Below are positions 8,515-15,582 of a stretch of 64,000 nt of DNA, in pieces. The translations under genes were made by a program, and so were the position numbers. Where the stretch lies: assembly GCA_001899145.1 (NCBI GenBank), contig MKVF01000017.1:62001-126000 (forward strand), given 5' to 3'. This stretch comes from Flavobacteriia bacterium 40-80 (GTDB taxonomy: Bacteria > Bacteroidota > Bacteroidia > Flavobacteriales_D > Crocinitomicaceae). The notes under the pieces were generated by a model. It was not told the DNA's origin. It made no database searches and was given only the letters and a program-made list of their open reading frames with translations. How positions within the stretch are numbered: position 1 is the first letter of the stretch; every line of letters starts with the position of its first letter.

Positions 8515-9303
8515 ATGAACTTACAGCTTACAAATAAGACGGCAGTTGTCTGCGGAAGTACGCAGGGGATTGGAAAATGTGCTGCAATTGAGATGGCGAA
8601 AAACGGTGCGAACATTGTATTAGTTGCCAGAAATGAAGAGAAATTAAAAGAGCTGGCTACTGCTCTGGATGTTTCCAAAGGCCAGAAACATTCGTGGCTG
8701 GTTGCTGATTTTTCGCAGCCGGAGCAACTTGCTGGAGTTCTTGATAAATATGTTCAAAATGGCGGAAATGCGCATATTCTGGTGAACAATACCGGAGGTC
8801 CGAAAGGAGGTCCGATCATTGATGCCACAGTAGAAGAATTTACCGCTGCATTCACACAACATCTGATCTGCAATCATATTCTGGTTCAGAAATTGGTTCC
8901 TTTGATGAAAGAAAACCAGTACGGGAGAATCATCAATGTTATTTCGACTTCTGTTAAGCAGCCTTTAAGCGGTCTTGGTGTGTCAAATACCATTCGCGGA
9001 GCAGTAGCGAACTGGAGCAAAACGCTGGCAAATGAATTGGGTCAGTTTAATATCACGGTAAACAATGTGTTGCCGGGAGCGACAAATACGGAACGTTTGA
9101 AATCGATCGCATCCGTGAAGTCAGAAAAAACAGGTCATTCGGTAGATTATATCTTTGATGAAATGGCAAATGAAGTTCCGATGAAACGCATTGCCCAGCC
9201 GGAAGAAGTCGCAAATGCGATTGCTTTTCTTGCATCCGAAGCCGCTGGTTATATCAATGGAATTAATGTTCCTGTTGACGGAGGAAGGACGAAGAATTTA
9301 TAG
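8515..9303 (+). CDS. Atypical SDR-family protein (FabG-like, active site replaced)
   Basis: A 262-residue Rossmann-fold protein of the short-chain dehydrogenase family. The cofactor motif GSTQGIG is at residues 15-21 and NNTGGP takes the place of the usual NNAG. The catalytic serine region reads INVIST, but the usual YxxxK is replaced by SxxxR (VSNTIRGAV), so it cannot use the standard proton relay. A known subgroup of FabG-like proteins carries the same SNxxR pattern, and its members are found in several phyla; their reaction is not settled. The C-terminus (YINGINVPVDGGRTKNL) is normal for the family. It could be a reductase with altered chemistry or a non-catalytic binding protein. The gene appears to be a single unit. 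Confidence 0.85.
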   Translation: MNLQLTNKTAVVCGSTQGIGKCAAIEMAKNGANIVLVARNEEKLKELATALDVSKGQKHSWLVADFSQPEQLAGVLDKYVQNGGNAHILVNNTGGPKGGPIIDATVEEFTAAFTQHLICNHILVQKLVPLMKENQYGRIINVISTSVKQPLSGLGVSNTIRGAVANWSKTLANELGQFNITVNNVLPGATNTERLKSIASVKSEKTGHSVDYIFDEMANEVPMKRIAQPEEVANAIAFLASEAAGYINGINVPVDGGRTKNL

Positions 9304-9351
9304 GAAATATTGGAAGATTGAGAAAATTGGAAAATTGAGCAGATTGGTAGT
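9303..9351. repeat. Degenerate 8-9 bp tandem repeat in intergenic gap
   Basis: Five or six imperfect units of the type GGAAGATT, GGAAAATT, GAGCAGATT follow each other directly after the SDR stop codon. It is non-coding and belongs to the same class of arrays as those near 831, 14700 and 35275, but the unit is different. Confidence 0.6.
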
Positions 9352-9385
9352 TTTGACTCCTTTCAGAATACTCTCGGAAAATATG

Positions 9386-9393
9386 TATATTTG
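9386..9393 (+). promoter_or_regulatory. Promoter -7 box of the RidA-family gene
   Basis: TATATTTG is a perfect TAnnTTTG box, 18 bp before the ATG at 9412. It excludes the upstream in-frame ATG at 9391, which lies inside the box. Confidence 0.7.
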
Positions 9394-9411
9394 CATTTCA
9401 AAACAAAAATA

Positions 9412-9846
9412 ATGGCAGAAAGTTCATCCATTTCTACTAATAAAGCGCCGAAACCGGTAGGTTTGTATCCTCATGCTAAACGTGTTGGTAATCTATTGTT
9501 TTTATCAGGTGTAGGGCCTCGTGTGGCGGGTTCTGATGAAAGTGATTCCGGCGTTCCGGGATTAAAGCTGGACAAAAACGGTAATTTTCTGGAATTTGAT
9601 TTCGAAGCGCAGTGCAGAAGTGTGTTTGATAATGTTCGTGTGATCTTGGAAGAATCCGGCTCCGATTGGAGCAAATTAGTGGATGTGACCGTTTTCCTGG
9701 TAAATATGAAGCGTGATTTTCACACCTATAACCGTGTTTATGCAGAGTATTTTAAAGATAATCAACCGTGCAGAACAACAGTTGAGATCAATTCCTTACC
9801 AACACCGATTGCCATTGAGTTAAAATGTATTGCAACAATTGATTAA
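9412..9846 (+). CDS. RidA/YjgF family deaminase, like 2-aminomuconate deaminase
   Basis: A 144-residue RidA-fold protein. It has the family strand LLFLSGVGPR and the substrate-binding arginine in QPCRTTVEINSLPTP near residue 124, followed by the conserved C-terminal IELKCIATI. RidA proteins hydrolyse reactive imines or enamines; this longer subtype, with an insertion around GSDESDSGVPGLKLDKNGN, resembles 2-aminomuconate deaminase of kynurenine breakdown. No other tryptophan-degradation gene lies nearby, so a general imine deaminase role is equally possible. The start at 9412 is chosen because a -7 box covers the upstream ATG at 9391. The TPR gene begins 7 bp after the stop. Confidence 0.85.
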   Translation: MAESSSISTNKAPKPVGLYPHAKRVGNLLFLSGVGPRVAGSDESDSGVPGLKLDKNGNFLEFDFEAQCRSVFDNVRVILEESGSDWSKLVDVTVFLVNMKRDFHTYNRVYAEYFKDNQPCRTTVEINSLPTPIAIELKCIATID

Positions 9847-9853
9847 ATAAATT

Positions 9854-10435
9854 ATGATAGGTTTTATTATTAGATGTACCCTTGCAGCAGCAGCGCTTTT
9901 AGCTGACGTATTGTTGTTTGCGAGTGGTTATTGGGGATGGGGAATTGTGATGATCCTGGTGTCTGCGATTATTATTTTGAGTTTCTTCCGAAATGAGAAC
10001 ATGATTCTGGCGATGAACCAGATGCGTGTGGGAAATCAGGAAAAAGCGAAAAAATACATCAACAAGATTACACATCCGCAGTTTTTGCCTAAAAAACAGC
10101 ATGCTTATGTGATTTACCTTCAGGCAATGTTTAATTCACAGGACTGGGGATTCTCCAGAACTGAGACACAGCTGAGAAAAGCATTGCAAATGGGACTTCG
10201 TCAGGAACAGGATCAGGCAATGTGTAAAATGCACCTTGCAGGGATCTGCGCACAGACAGGAAGAACAAACGAATCCAAGATTTTATTGCAGGAAGCTAAA
10301 AAGCTGGATAAGAACAATTTGTTCAAAGAGCAGATCAGCACCATGACCAAGCAGCTTTCAATGGTGGGAAATAAGAACCAGATGCGTATGGCGATGATGC
10401 ACAAAGGCCGTGTGAAAACGCCTCGTGCAAAATAA
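9854..10435 (+). CDS. Membrane-anchored TPR protein
   Basis: A 193-residue protein with two predicted membrane helices at residues 3-23 and 27-46, followed by a cytoplasmic or periplasmic helical region with tetratricopeptide-like pairs (EKAKKYINKI, TETQLRKALQMGLRQEQDQA, NESKILLQEAKKLDKNN). The C-terminus is basic (HKGRVKTPRAK). TPR units mediate protein binding and no enzyme domain is present. The stop codon is immediately followed by the ATG of the methyltransferase gene, so the two are translated from one message, together with the RidA-family gene upstream. The function is not known. Confidence 0.7.
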   Translation: MIGFIIRCTLAAAALLADVLLFASGYWGWGIVMILVSAIIILSFFRNENMILAMNQMRVGNQEKAKKYINKITHPQFLPKKQHAYVIYLQAMFNSQDWGFSRTETQLRKALQMGLRQEQDQAMCKMHLAGICAQTGRTNESKILLQEAKKLDKNNLFKEQISTMTKQLSMVGNKNQMRMAMMHKGRVKTPRAK

Positions 10436-11284
10436 ATGAAGCTGTATGCAGAAGGCTGGAACGATTATGAGCTGATCGATGCCGGCGGCGGAAAAAAGTT
10501 GGAACGCTTTGGAGAGATCATCACTATCCGACCGGAAGTGCAGGCGTATTTTCCCAGCGTATTTCCGTTGAAGGACTGGCAGAAAAAAGCCCATTTTGAA
10601 TTTGTTGAAACAGGGAAGAATAAAGGTGACTGGAAAGCATTAAAACAACTTCCCGTATCATATAAATGGGCAATCACCTATGAATCGCTGGTTATTAACC
10701 TGGAGTTGACAAAATTTAAGCATGTCGGAATCTTTCCGGAACAGAATATCAACTGGCAATTTATTCATGAACATCTGGAAGAAAGACATAACTTTCTTAA
10801 TCTCTTCGCTTATACGGGAGTCGCATCATTAGTTGCGTCAGCAGCCGGAGCTACAGCTGTTCATGTAGATGCGGTGAAGCAACTGGTAACCTGGTCAAAA
10901 GAGAATATGATCTCTTCTGGTTTGGACGATATTAAATGGGTGGTGGAAGATGCGCTTAAATTCGCGCAGCGGGAAGTGAAACGGGGAAATAAATACAATG
11001 GTATCATCATGGATCCGCCTGCTTTCGGCTTGGGAGCCAAAGGCGAAAAATGGATCCTGGACGAGAAATTACCTTTATTGCTGGAGACCGCTTCACAATT
11101 ATTAGCACCGGGAGGCTTTCTGGTTGTTAATACTTATTCACAGAAGATCGATCTTAAAAAGCTGGGAGAGCTGGCAGCAAACTATTTCTCTCCGTCAGAA
11201 ATGTCCGTTTCCGAATTATGGATGAAAACAACTACAGAAAAAAAACTGTATTACGGAAATTTACTGCGGGTGGAAAAAGGGTAA
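10436..11284 (+). CDS. Class I SAM methyltransferase, RlmI/RlmK-like
   Basis: A 282-residue protein. The first 90 residues form a small N-terminal domain, and the Rossmann methyltransferase domain follows, with motif I FAYTGVASLVASAAGA, the acidic ribose-binding end HVDAVKQ, and the catalytic MDPPAFGLG. The DPPxFG form is typical of enzymes that methylate cytosine C5 or guanine N2/N7 in 23S rRNA (RlmI, RlmK/L). It lacks a PUA domain and is shorter than RlmI, so the exact target is open. It starts directly after the TPR stop, and its stop codon touches the stop codon of convergent pdxJ with no base between. Confidence 0.8.
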   Translation: MKLYAEGWNDYELIDAGGGKKLERFGEIITIRPEVQAYFPSVFPLKDWQKKAHFEFVETGKNKGDWKALKQLPVSYKWAITYESLVINLELTKFKHVGIFPEQNINWQFIHEHLEERHNFLNLFAYTGVASLVASAAGATAVHVDAVKQLVTWSKENMISSGLDDIKWVVEDALKFAQREVKRGNKYNGIIMDPPAFGLGAKGEKWILDEKLPLLLETASQLLAPGGFLVVNTYSQKIDLKKLGELAANYFSPSEMSVSELWMKTTTEKKLYYGNLLRVEKG

Positions 11285-12004
11285 TTATTCCTGCAATAAT
11301 AGCTTGTATCTCTGAATCGTATTTTCCAGACCTAAATAAAGCGCATCGGAAATTAAAGCGTGCCCGATAGATACTTCCGCTAAATGTGGAATGTTTTGCT
11401 TGAAGTATCTCAGGTTTTCAAGAGATAAATCATGTCCTGCGTTAATTCCCAAACCTGATGTATGCGCCAGCTCCGCTGCTTTGACGTACGGAGCGATTGC
11501 CTTTTCTCTGTCTGAGGTGTATTCTTCCGCATAAGGACCGGTATAGAATTCAATATGGTCTGTTCCGGTTTCTTTGGCGTATTTAATCAGCTCTAAATCC
11601 GTTTCAATGAAAATGGAAGTACGGACACCCAGCTTTTTGATTCTGGAAATGATGGATTTCAGCTCGTTCAAACGGGTTTTTGTGTCCCATCCGGCATTGG
11701 AAGTTAACACATTCGGCGGATCAGGCACCAGTGTCGCTTGCGCAGGGCGCAGCTCTTCGATAATTTTCAGAAAACGCTCATCGGGATACCCTTCAATATT
11801 AAATTCAGTCGTGACTACTTTATGCAGATCGTATGTATCTTTTGTAGTGATATGCCGTTCATCGGGGCGCGGATGTATCGTGATGCCGTCCGCACCAAAA
11901 CGTTCACAGTCAATGGCCGCCTGAACCACATTCGGAGTATTTCCGCCTCGTGCGTTTCGGATGGTGGCAATTTTATTGATGTTGACGCTGAGCTTTGTTG
12001 ACAT
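11285..12004 (-). CDS. pdxJ: Pyridoxine 5'-phosphate synthase
   Basis: Condenses 1-deoxyxylulose 5-phosphate with 3-amino-2-oxopropyl phosphate, the last ring-forming step of the DXP-dependent vitamin B6 pathway. The protein has 239 residues, the standard length. Family motifs are [12 protein letters not shown] near the N-terminus, [16 protein letters not shown], the [14 protein letters not shown] phosphate loop and [15 protein letters not shown] -7 box (TACATTTG on this strand) at 12024-12031 gives a leader of about 13-15 nt. The gene is not next to other pdx genes. It ends back to back with the methyltransferase gene, so the two convergent transcripts must overlap or stop inside coding sequence. 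Confidence 0.96.
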   Translation of the reverse strand: MSTKLSVNINKIATIRNARGGNTPNVVQAAIDCERFGADGITIHPRPDERHITTKDTYDLHKVVTTEFNIEGYPDERFLKIIEELRPAQATLVPDPPNVLTSNAGWDTKTRLNELKSIISRIKKLGVRTSIFIETDLELIKYAKETGTDHIEFYTGPYAEEYTSDREKAIAPYVKAAELAHTSGLGINAGHDLSLENLRYFKQNIPHLAEVSIGHALISDALYLGLENTIQRYKLLLQE

Positions 12005-12023
12005 AACTGAAAAATAAGAGGAA

Positions 12024-12031
12024 CAAATGTA
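12024..12031 (-). promoter_or_regulatory. Promoter -7 box of pdxJ
   Basis: Minus-strand TACATTTG, a full match to TAnnTTTG, 19 bp before the pdxJ ATG. No clear -33 element. Confidence 0.55.
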
Positions 12032-12230
12032 TGAAATTCTGTTTTCATGAAAGTGAATCTAGAGATTTAGATTTTAAATTGTTGATCTCACTAAACAAAA
12101 ACACATCAAAATTGTTTATTACGATAAACAAAATTCAGATTCTACCATGAGCTATTTCCGATTCATTAAAAGATATCCGACAGAATTTCAGGCAGGAAAA
12201 TAAAGATATCATTCAATGGAAATAAATTAC

Positions 12231-12238
12231 TAATTTTC
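12231..12238 (+). promoter_or_regulatory. Candidate -7 box 4 nt before the CBS-ACT gene
   Basis: TAATTTTC resembles TAnnTTTG with one mismatch and ends 4 nt before the ATG at 12243. The same spacing is seen at purK and the EamA gene, which suggests a leaderless transcript. Confidence 0.35.
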
Positions 12239-12242
12239 CACC

Positions 12243-12905
12243 ATGATTGCTAAAGATTTGATTACGGAAGAGATTCCTCCGTTGAAGCACACGGATACAG
12301 GAGAAGTTGCTTTGCGGTGGATGGAAGAATTTAAGGTAAGCCATCTCCCGGTTCTGAAGAACGGAAACTTTGTCGGAGTAGTATCTGAAACGGATATTTT
12401 CGATCGTCTGGATGTGGAAGAAACACTGGATAAATTATTCGAGCACCTGCCGCGCCCGTATGTATTGGAAAACGCTCATATCTATGAAGTGCTTTATACT
12501 GTAGCTACACAGAAAATAACGGTGGTTCCGGTACTGGCTGCTGATGAAACATATCTGGGATGTACCAGTATTCATCACCTGATGCAATTGATAGCTAATA
12601 CGGGAAGCATTAAAGAGCAGGGAGGTATTATCGTGCTGGAAGTCAACAGACATGATTATTCGTTAGCGCAGATTGCACAGATTGTAGAAAGTAATGGTGC
12701 CAAGATCCTGAGCACTTACATCACTTCATCACCTGATTCGACAAAAATCGATGTGACAATTAAGATCAATCAGGTTGAATTAGACCGAATTATTCGTACC
12801 TTTGAACGCTACGAATATAAAATCAACGCTTCATTCCAAAAGAGCTTATTCGCTGAAGATATGCAGCTCCGTTATGAGGCCCTGATGAATTATTTGAATT
12901 TATAA
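12243..12905 (+). CDS. CBS-pair protein with C-terminal ACT-like domain
   Basis: A 220-residue cytoplasmic protein. Two CBS motifs form one Bateman module (residues 1-60 with SHLPVLKNGNFVGVVSETDI, and 70-125 with ITVVPVLAADETYLGCTSI). The last 80 residues (IIVLEVNRHDYSLAQIAQIV, then TKIDVTIKIN) look like an ACT-type regulatory fold. Bateman modules bind adenine nucleotides and ACT domains bind small metabolites, so it is probably a sensor. NAD kinase starts 1 bp after its stop codon. A link between adenylate or NAD level and NadK is suggested by this coupling but is not proven. Confidence 0.85.
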   Translation: MIAKDLITEEIPPLKHTDTGEVALRWMEEFKVSHLPVLKNGNFVGVVSETDIFDRLDVEETLDKLFEHLPRPYVLENAHIYEVLYTVATQKITVVPVLAADETYLGCTSIHHLMQLIANTGSIKEQGGIIVLEVNRHDYSLAQIAQIVESNGAKILSTYITSSPDSTKIDVTIKINQVELDRIIRTFERYEYKINASFQKSLFAEDMQLRYEALMNYLNL

Positions 12906-12906
12906 A

Positions 12907-13788
12907 ATGAACATTGCTGTTTACGGTAAAAAAATAACCTCGAAAGAAGATTTTTGTGATTTTGATGAAATTTTCAGGATCATCTTCGATTTTGGCTGGA
13001 CACCGGTCATCGAAGAAACATTGAAAAAAGATCTGTCAAAGAGAAATACCGTTTACGAGCAATTTGCATCATTCAGTTCCCACCGTGATTTTTCTTCCGG
13101 TATAGATTGCGCGCTGAGCATTGGCGGCGACGGGACGTTCATAAAAACAGTGAGCTATGTCCGGGATTCCAATGTGCCGGTTATCGGTATAAACCTTGGA
13201 AGGCTGGGTTTCCTGGCAAATATTAATCGCCACCAGATTATCCAGTCCTTTCAGCTGTTACAGGAAAAAAAATACACCCATCAGGAACGGACGCTCATCT
13301 GTGTCGAGACGGAAAAAAAATTGTTCGGTGATGAGAATTTCGCATTGAATGAAGTAACGCTTCACCGAAAGGATACCGCCTCTATGATCACTGTTTATAC
13401 AGAGCTGAACAATGAATACCTAAATGCATACTGGGCAGATGGCTTGATCGTATCAACACCTTCCGGTTCCACGGCTTATAACCTGAGCTGCGGAGGCCCG
13501 ATTGTTGTTCCGAGCTGTGAAGTCCACATATTAACACCTATCGCCGCACACAACCTAAATGTAAGACCAATGGTCGTTCCGGATAACCTTCCGATTAAAT
13601 TGAAAATCAGTGGAAGAGCACGGAATTATCTGGTGAGTCTGGATTCCAGTACAAAGAGTATAAAAAACGGTGAAGAGATCATCGTGAAAAAAGCTCCGTT
13701 TACTATTCGGATGATTGAGTTTGAGAATAGTACATTCCTGGAAACCATACGTAATAAGATGCTTTGGGGATTAGATAAACGAAATTGA
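12907..13788 (+). CDS. nadK: NAD kinase
   Basis: Phosphorylates NAD to NADP in the cytoplasm. The 293-residue protein has the hallmark GGDGT motif at about residue 74 (ALSIGGDGTFIKTV), the conserved NEVTLHR and the STPSGSTAYNLSCGGPIV block that binds NAD, and the C-terminal HNLNVRPMVVPD. It is coupled to the CBS-ACT gene upstream (1 bp gap) and to an OmpA-like gene downstream (GTG 1 bp after the stop). The upstream CBS-ACT protein could be its regulator. Confidence 0.97.
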   Translation: MNIAVYGKKITSKEDFCDFDEIFRIIFDFGWTPVIEETLKKDLSKRNTVYEQFASFSSHRDFSSGIDCALSIGGDGTFIKTVSYVRDSNVPVIGINLGRLGFLANINRHQIIQSFQLLQEKKYTHQERTLICVETEKKLFGDENFALNEVTLHRKDTASMITVYTELNNEYLNAYWADGLIVSTPSGSTAYNLSCGGPIVVPSCEVHILTPIAAHNLNVRPMVVPDNLPIKLKISGRARNYLVSLDSSTKSIKNGEEIIVKKAPFTIRMIEFENSTFLETIRNKMLWGLDKRN

Positions 13789-13789
13789 A

Positions 13790-14605
13790 GTGGCAAAAAA
13801 AATAACCTTATTTACTGTACTTTTTTTAATCATACCATTATTCTCTTATTCACAAAATTGTAAGGAATACCGCCTGAATTATGGTTATAATCAGATCCAG
13901 CCGGAAGGGAATTCTCTGATTGCTTTCAGAGATTTTGTCAAAACATCTTTAAAAGATTCTCTTTCGAAGATTGTAGTGCAGGTATATTCGGATTCTGTCG
14001 GCGGAGAAGCAAGTAACTTGAAGATCGGCCGGATGCGATTTGAGATAGTGGAAAAAATCTTACGTCAGGAACTGGAAAATCTCCCGCAGATTGTTCTTGA
14101 AAATTACACGAGCAGCTTGCAAAAGCAGTTGAAGCTAAGCAATGACAATGCCCGTTTTATGCAGATTACATTTTATGAGGCAGAAAAAAAGCAGGAAGCG
14201 AAGATCCCGCAGGAAGTAACAGTTCCGCCTGCCAAGAGTTTTAAGATCAGGGAAAAAAAGGAAAAGAAAAAAGATTATAAAGGGGAAACGATCGTTACAT
14301 CCATTTTCTTTATCGGAGATAAAAGTAAGTACCTGGCAGACCCGACAGCAGAATTGAAAAACATCTGCGATATTTATAAGAATCAGCCTTCGCTCCGGTT
14401 GAGAATCAGCGGTCATGTCTGCTGTGAAAACAGGAAAGCACTTTCTAAAAAAAGAGCAAAACGTGTTTACAAAGATCTGATCCGTATGGGAATCCCAAAA
14501 GAAAAAATGTCTTTTACGGGATACGGGAATAAACGGCCTTTAGTAGAAGAAGTGGATGAAAAATCAAGGCAGAAAAACCGACGCGTAGAGGTTGAATTTT
14601 TTTGA
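13790..14605 (+). CDS. Exported protein with two OmpA-like domains
   Basis: A 271-residue protein starting with GTG, 1 bp after the nadK stop. The signal peptide ends near residue 21 (LFSYSQ). A first domain (about 30-120) has the layout of an OmpA domain (IVVQVYSDSVGGEASNLKIG) but lacks the usual GHTD; a highly charged linker with many Lys/Glu follows (about 125-160); the second domain (about 165-271) is a clearer OmpA fold (LRLRISGHVCCENRKALSKK, ending QKNRRVEVEFF). The usual Asp after GH is replaced by VCCE, so meso-DAP binding may be weakened. It is probably periplasmic. The unusual partner (nadK) suggests only co-transcription and not a shared pathway. Confidence 0.8.
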   Translation: MAKKITLFTVLFLIIPLFSYSQNCKEYRLNYGYNQIQPEGNSLIAFRDFVKTSLKDSLSKIVVQVYSDSVGGEASNLKIGRMRFEIVEKILRQELENLPQIVLENYTSSLQKQLKLSNDNARFMQITFYEAEKKQEAKIPQEVTVPPAKSFKIREKKEKKKDYKGETIVTSIFFIGDKSKYLADPTAELKNICDIYKNQPSLRLRISGHVCCENRKALSKKRAKRVYKDLIRMGIPKEKMSFTGYGNKRPLVEEVDEKSRQKNRRVEVEFF

Positions 14606-14650
14606 TGTGATAACCCCGGAACTCATAATTTATATTCCCGGTGATGAAGA

Positions 14651-14750
14651 TTGAAGTGCTAAAGTCCTGGATACTCCATTTTTATCTTTTTTTCTTTCAC
14701 CATACTGTCGTAAAGTCCTAAAATCCTGACATCCTAAAGTCAACGGATTT
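14651..14750. repeat. Degenerate ~8-bp tandem repeat in intergenic gap
   Basis: Units such as TAAAGTCC, TAAAATCC, TGACATCC and TAAAGTCA follow each other (about 14710-14744), and a decayed copy of the same motif (CTAAAGTCC) lies at about 14659. The array lies between the OmpA-like gene and the PASTA promoter. Confidence 0.55.
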
Positions 14751-14754
14751 TTCT

Positions 14755-14762
14755 TATATTTG
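14755..14762 (+). promoter_or_regulatory. Promoter -7 box of the PASTA gene
   Basis: TATATTTG, a perfect TAnnTTTG box, ends 22 bp before the ATG at 14785. No convincing -33 element. Confidence 0.65.
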
Positions 14763-14784
14763 CGTATTTTAGAAGCATTAACGA

Positions 14785-15582
14785 ATGAAGTTTTTCAGCA
14801 ATCTATTTAAGTTCATCTGTTCTAGGCAATTCCTGATCAATCTGGGATTGTTGTTCATGGTCTATCTTGTTGTGGTGATTGTAACGGTCTATTATCTTGA
14901 TTCGAAAACTAATCACGGGCAAAAGATAGAAGTTCCGAATTACCTGGGAAAAAATATCAGGCAGGTGACTTCCGCGCTGGATGCATTGAATCTGGAGTAT
15001 GAAGTGGTGGATTCTATTTATGCCCCTGAAAAACCGGAAGGTACGATTCTTTATCAGGATCCTTTACCGACAAACGAATCGGATGTTTATGTGAAAGAAG
15101 GCAGAAAAATTCACTTCCGGGTTTCCAAAAAATCCCGATTGATGGAGGTGCCGTTAATGGTTGACCGCTCAGAGCGCTATGCTGTAAGTGTTTTAAAAAA
15201 CATGGGATTGAAAGCATCCGTGTCTTACCAGCCTTCTGTGGAAGCTGCCGGAGCTGTGCTGCAGCAAAAATTTAAAAACAAAGACATGAAAACAGGAGAT
15301 AAGGTTCCTGTTGGCTCAACAATTTATATTGTCGTTGGCCAGGGATATTCCACGTCTGTGACAGCAATCCCCGATTTAAACTGTCTGACAATAAATCAGG
15401 TGAAAGACCGTTTACTCAATTATTCCGGATTGAGCGTGTATGAAAATTATGTGAATTGCAGGACTAAAGAAGATTCTTTGAGAGCAAAAGTAGTTTTTCA
15501 GAATCCTGCTTACGTAGAAGGGGAGATGATTCCCGGAAATTCGGGTATTTCAATTACTCTGGATGTTAATGGTTGTAATTAA
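14785..15582 (+). CDS. Membrane-anchored PASTA-domain protein
   Basis: A 265-residue protein with one membrane helix (about residues 18-38) and three extracytoplasmic PASTA repeats: IEVPNYLGKNIRQVTSALDA at 47-115, MEVPLMVDRSERYAVSVLKN at 117-190 and AIPDLNCLTINQVKDRLLNY at 195-262. PASTA domains bind peptidoglycan fragments or beta-lactams. In many bacteria they sit on Ser/Thr kinases or class A PBPs; here there is no kinase domain and only a 17-residue cytoplasmic tail. Stand-alone PASTA proteins are usual in Bacteroidota, often near ddl. The stop codon overlaps the ATG of the following T9SS cargo gene, so the two are translationally coupled. Confidence 0.88.
   Translation: MKFFSNLFKFICSRQFLINLGLLFMVYLVVVIVTVYYLDSKTNHGQKIEVPNYLGKNIRQVTSALDALNLEYEVVDSIYAPEKPEGTILYQDPLPTNESDVYVKEGRKIHFRVSKKSRLMEVPLMVDRSERYAVSVLKNMGLKASVSYQPSVEAAGAVLQQKFKNKDMKTGDKVPVGSTIYIVVGQGYSTSVTAIPDLNCLTINQVKDRLLNYSGLSVYENYVNCRTKEDSLRAKVVFQNPAYVEGEMIPGNSGISITLDVNGCN

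Noticed and set aside
12147-12203. An 18-codon frame starting MSYFRFIKRYP between pdxJ and the CBS-ACT gene
   Set aside because: Too short and no promoter or family resemblance; it could be a gene remnant but nothing supports this.
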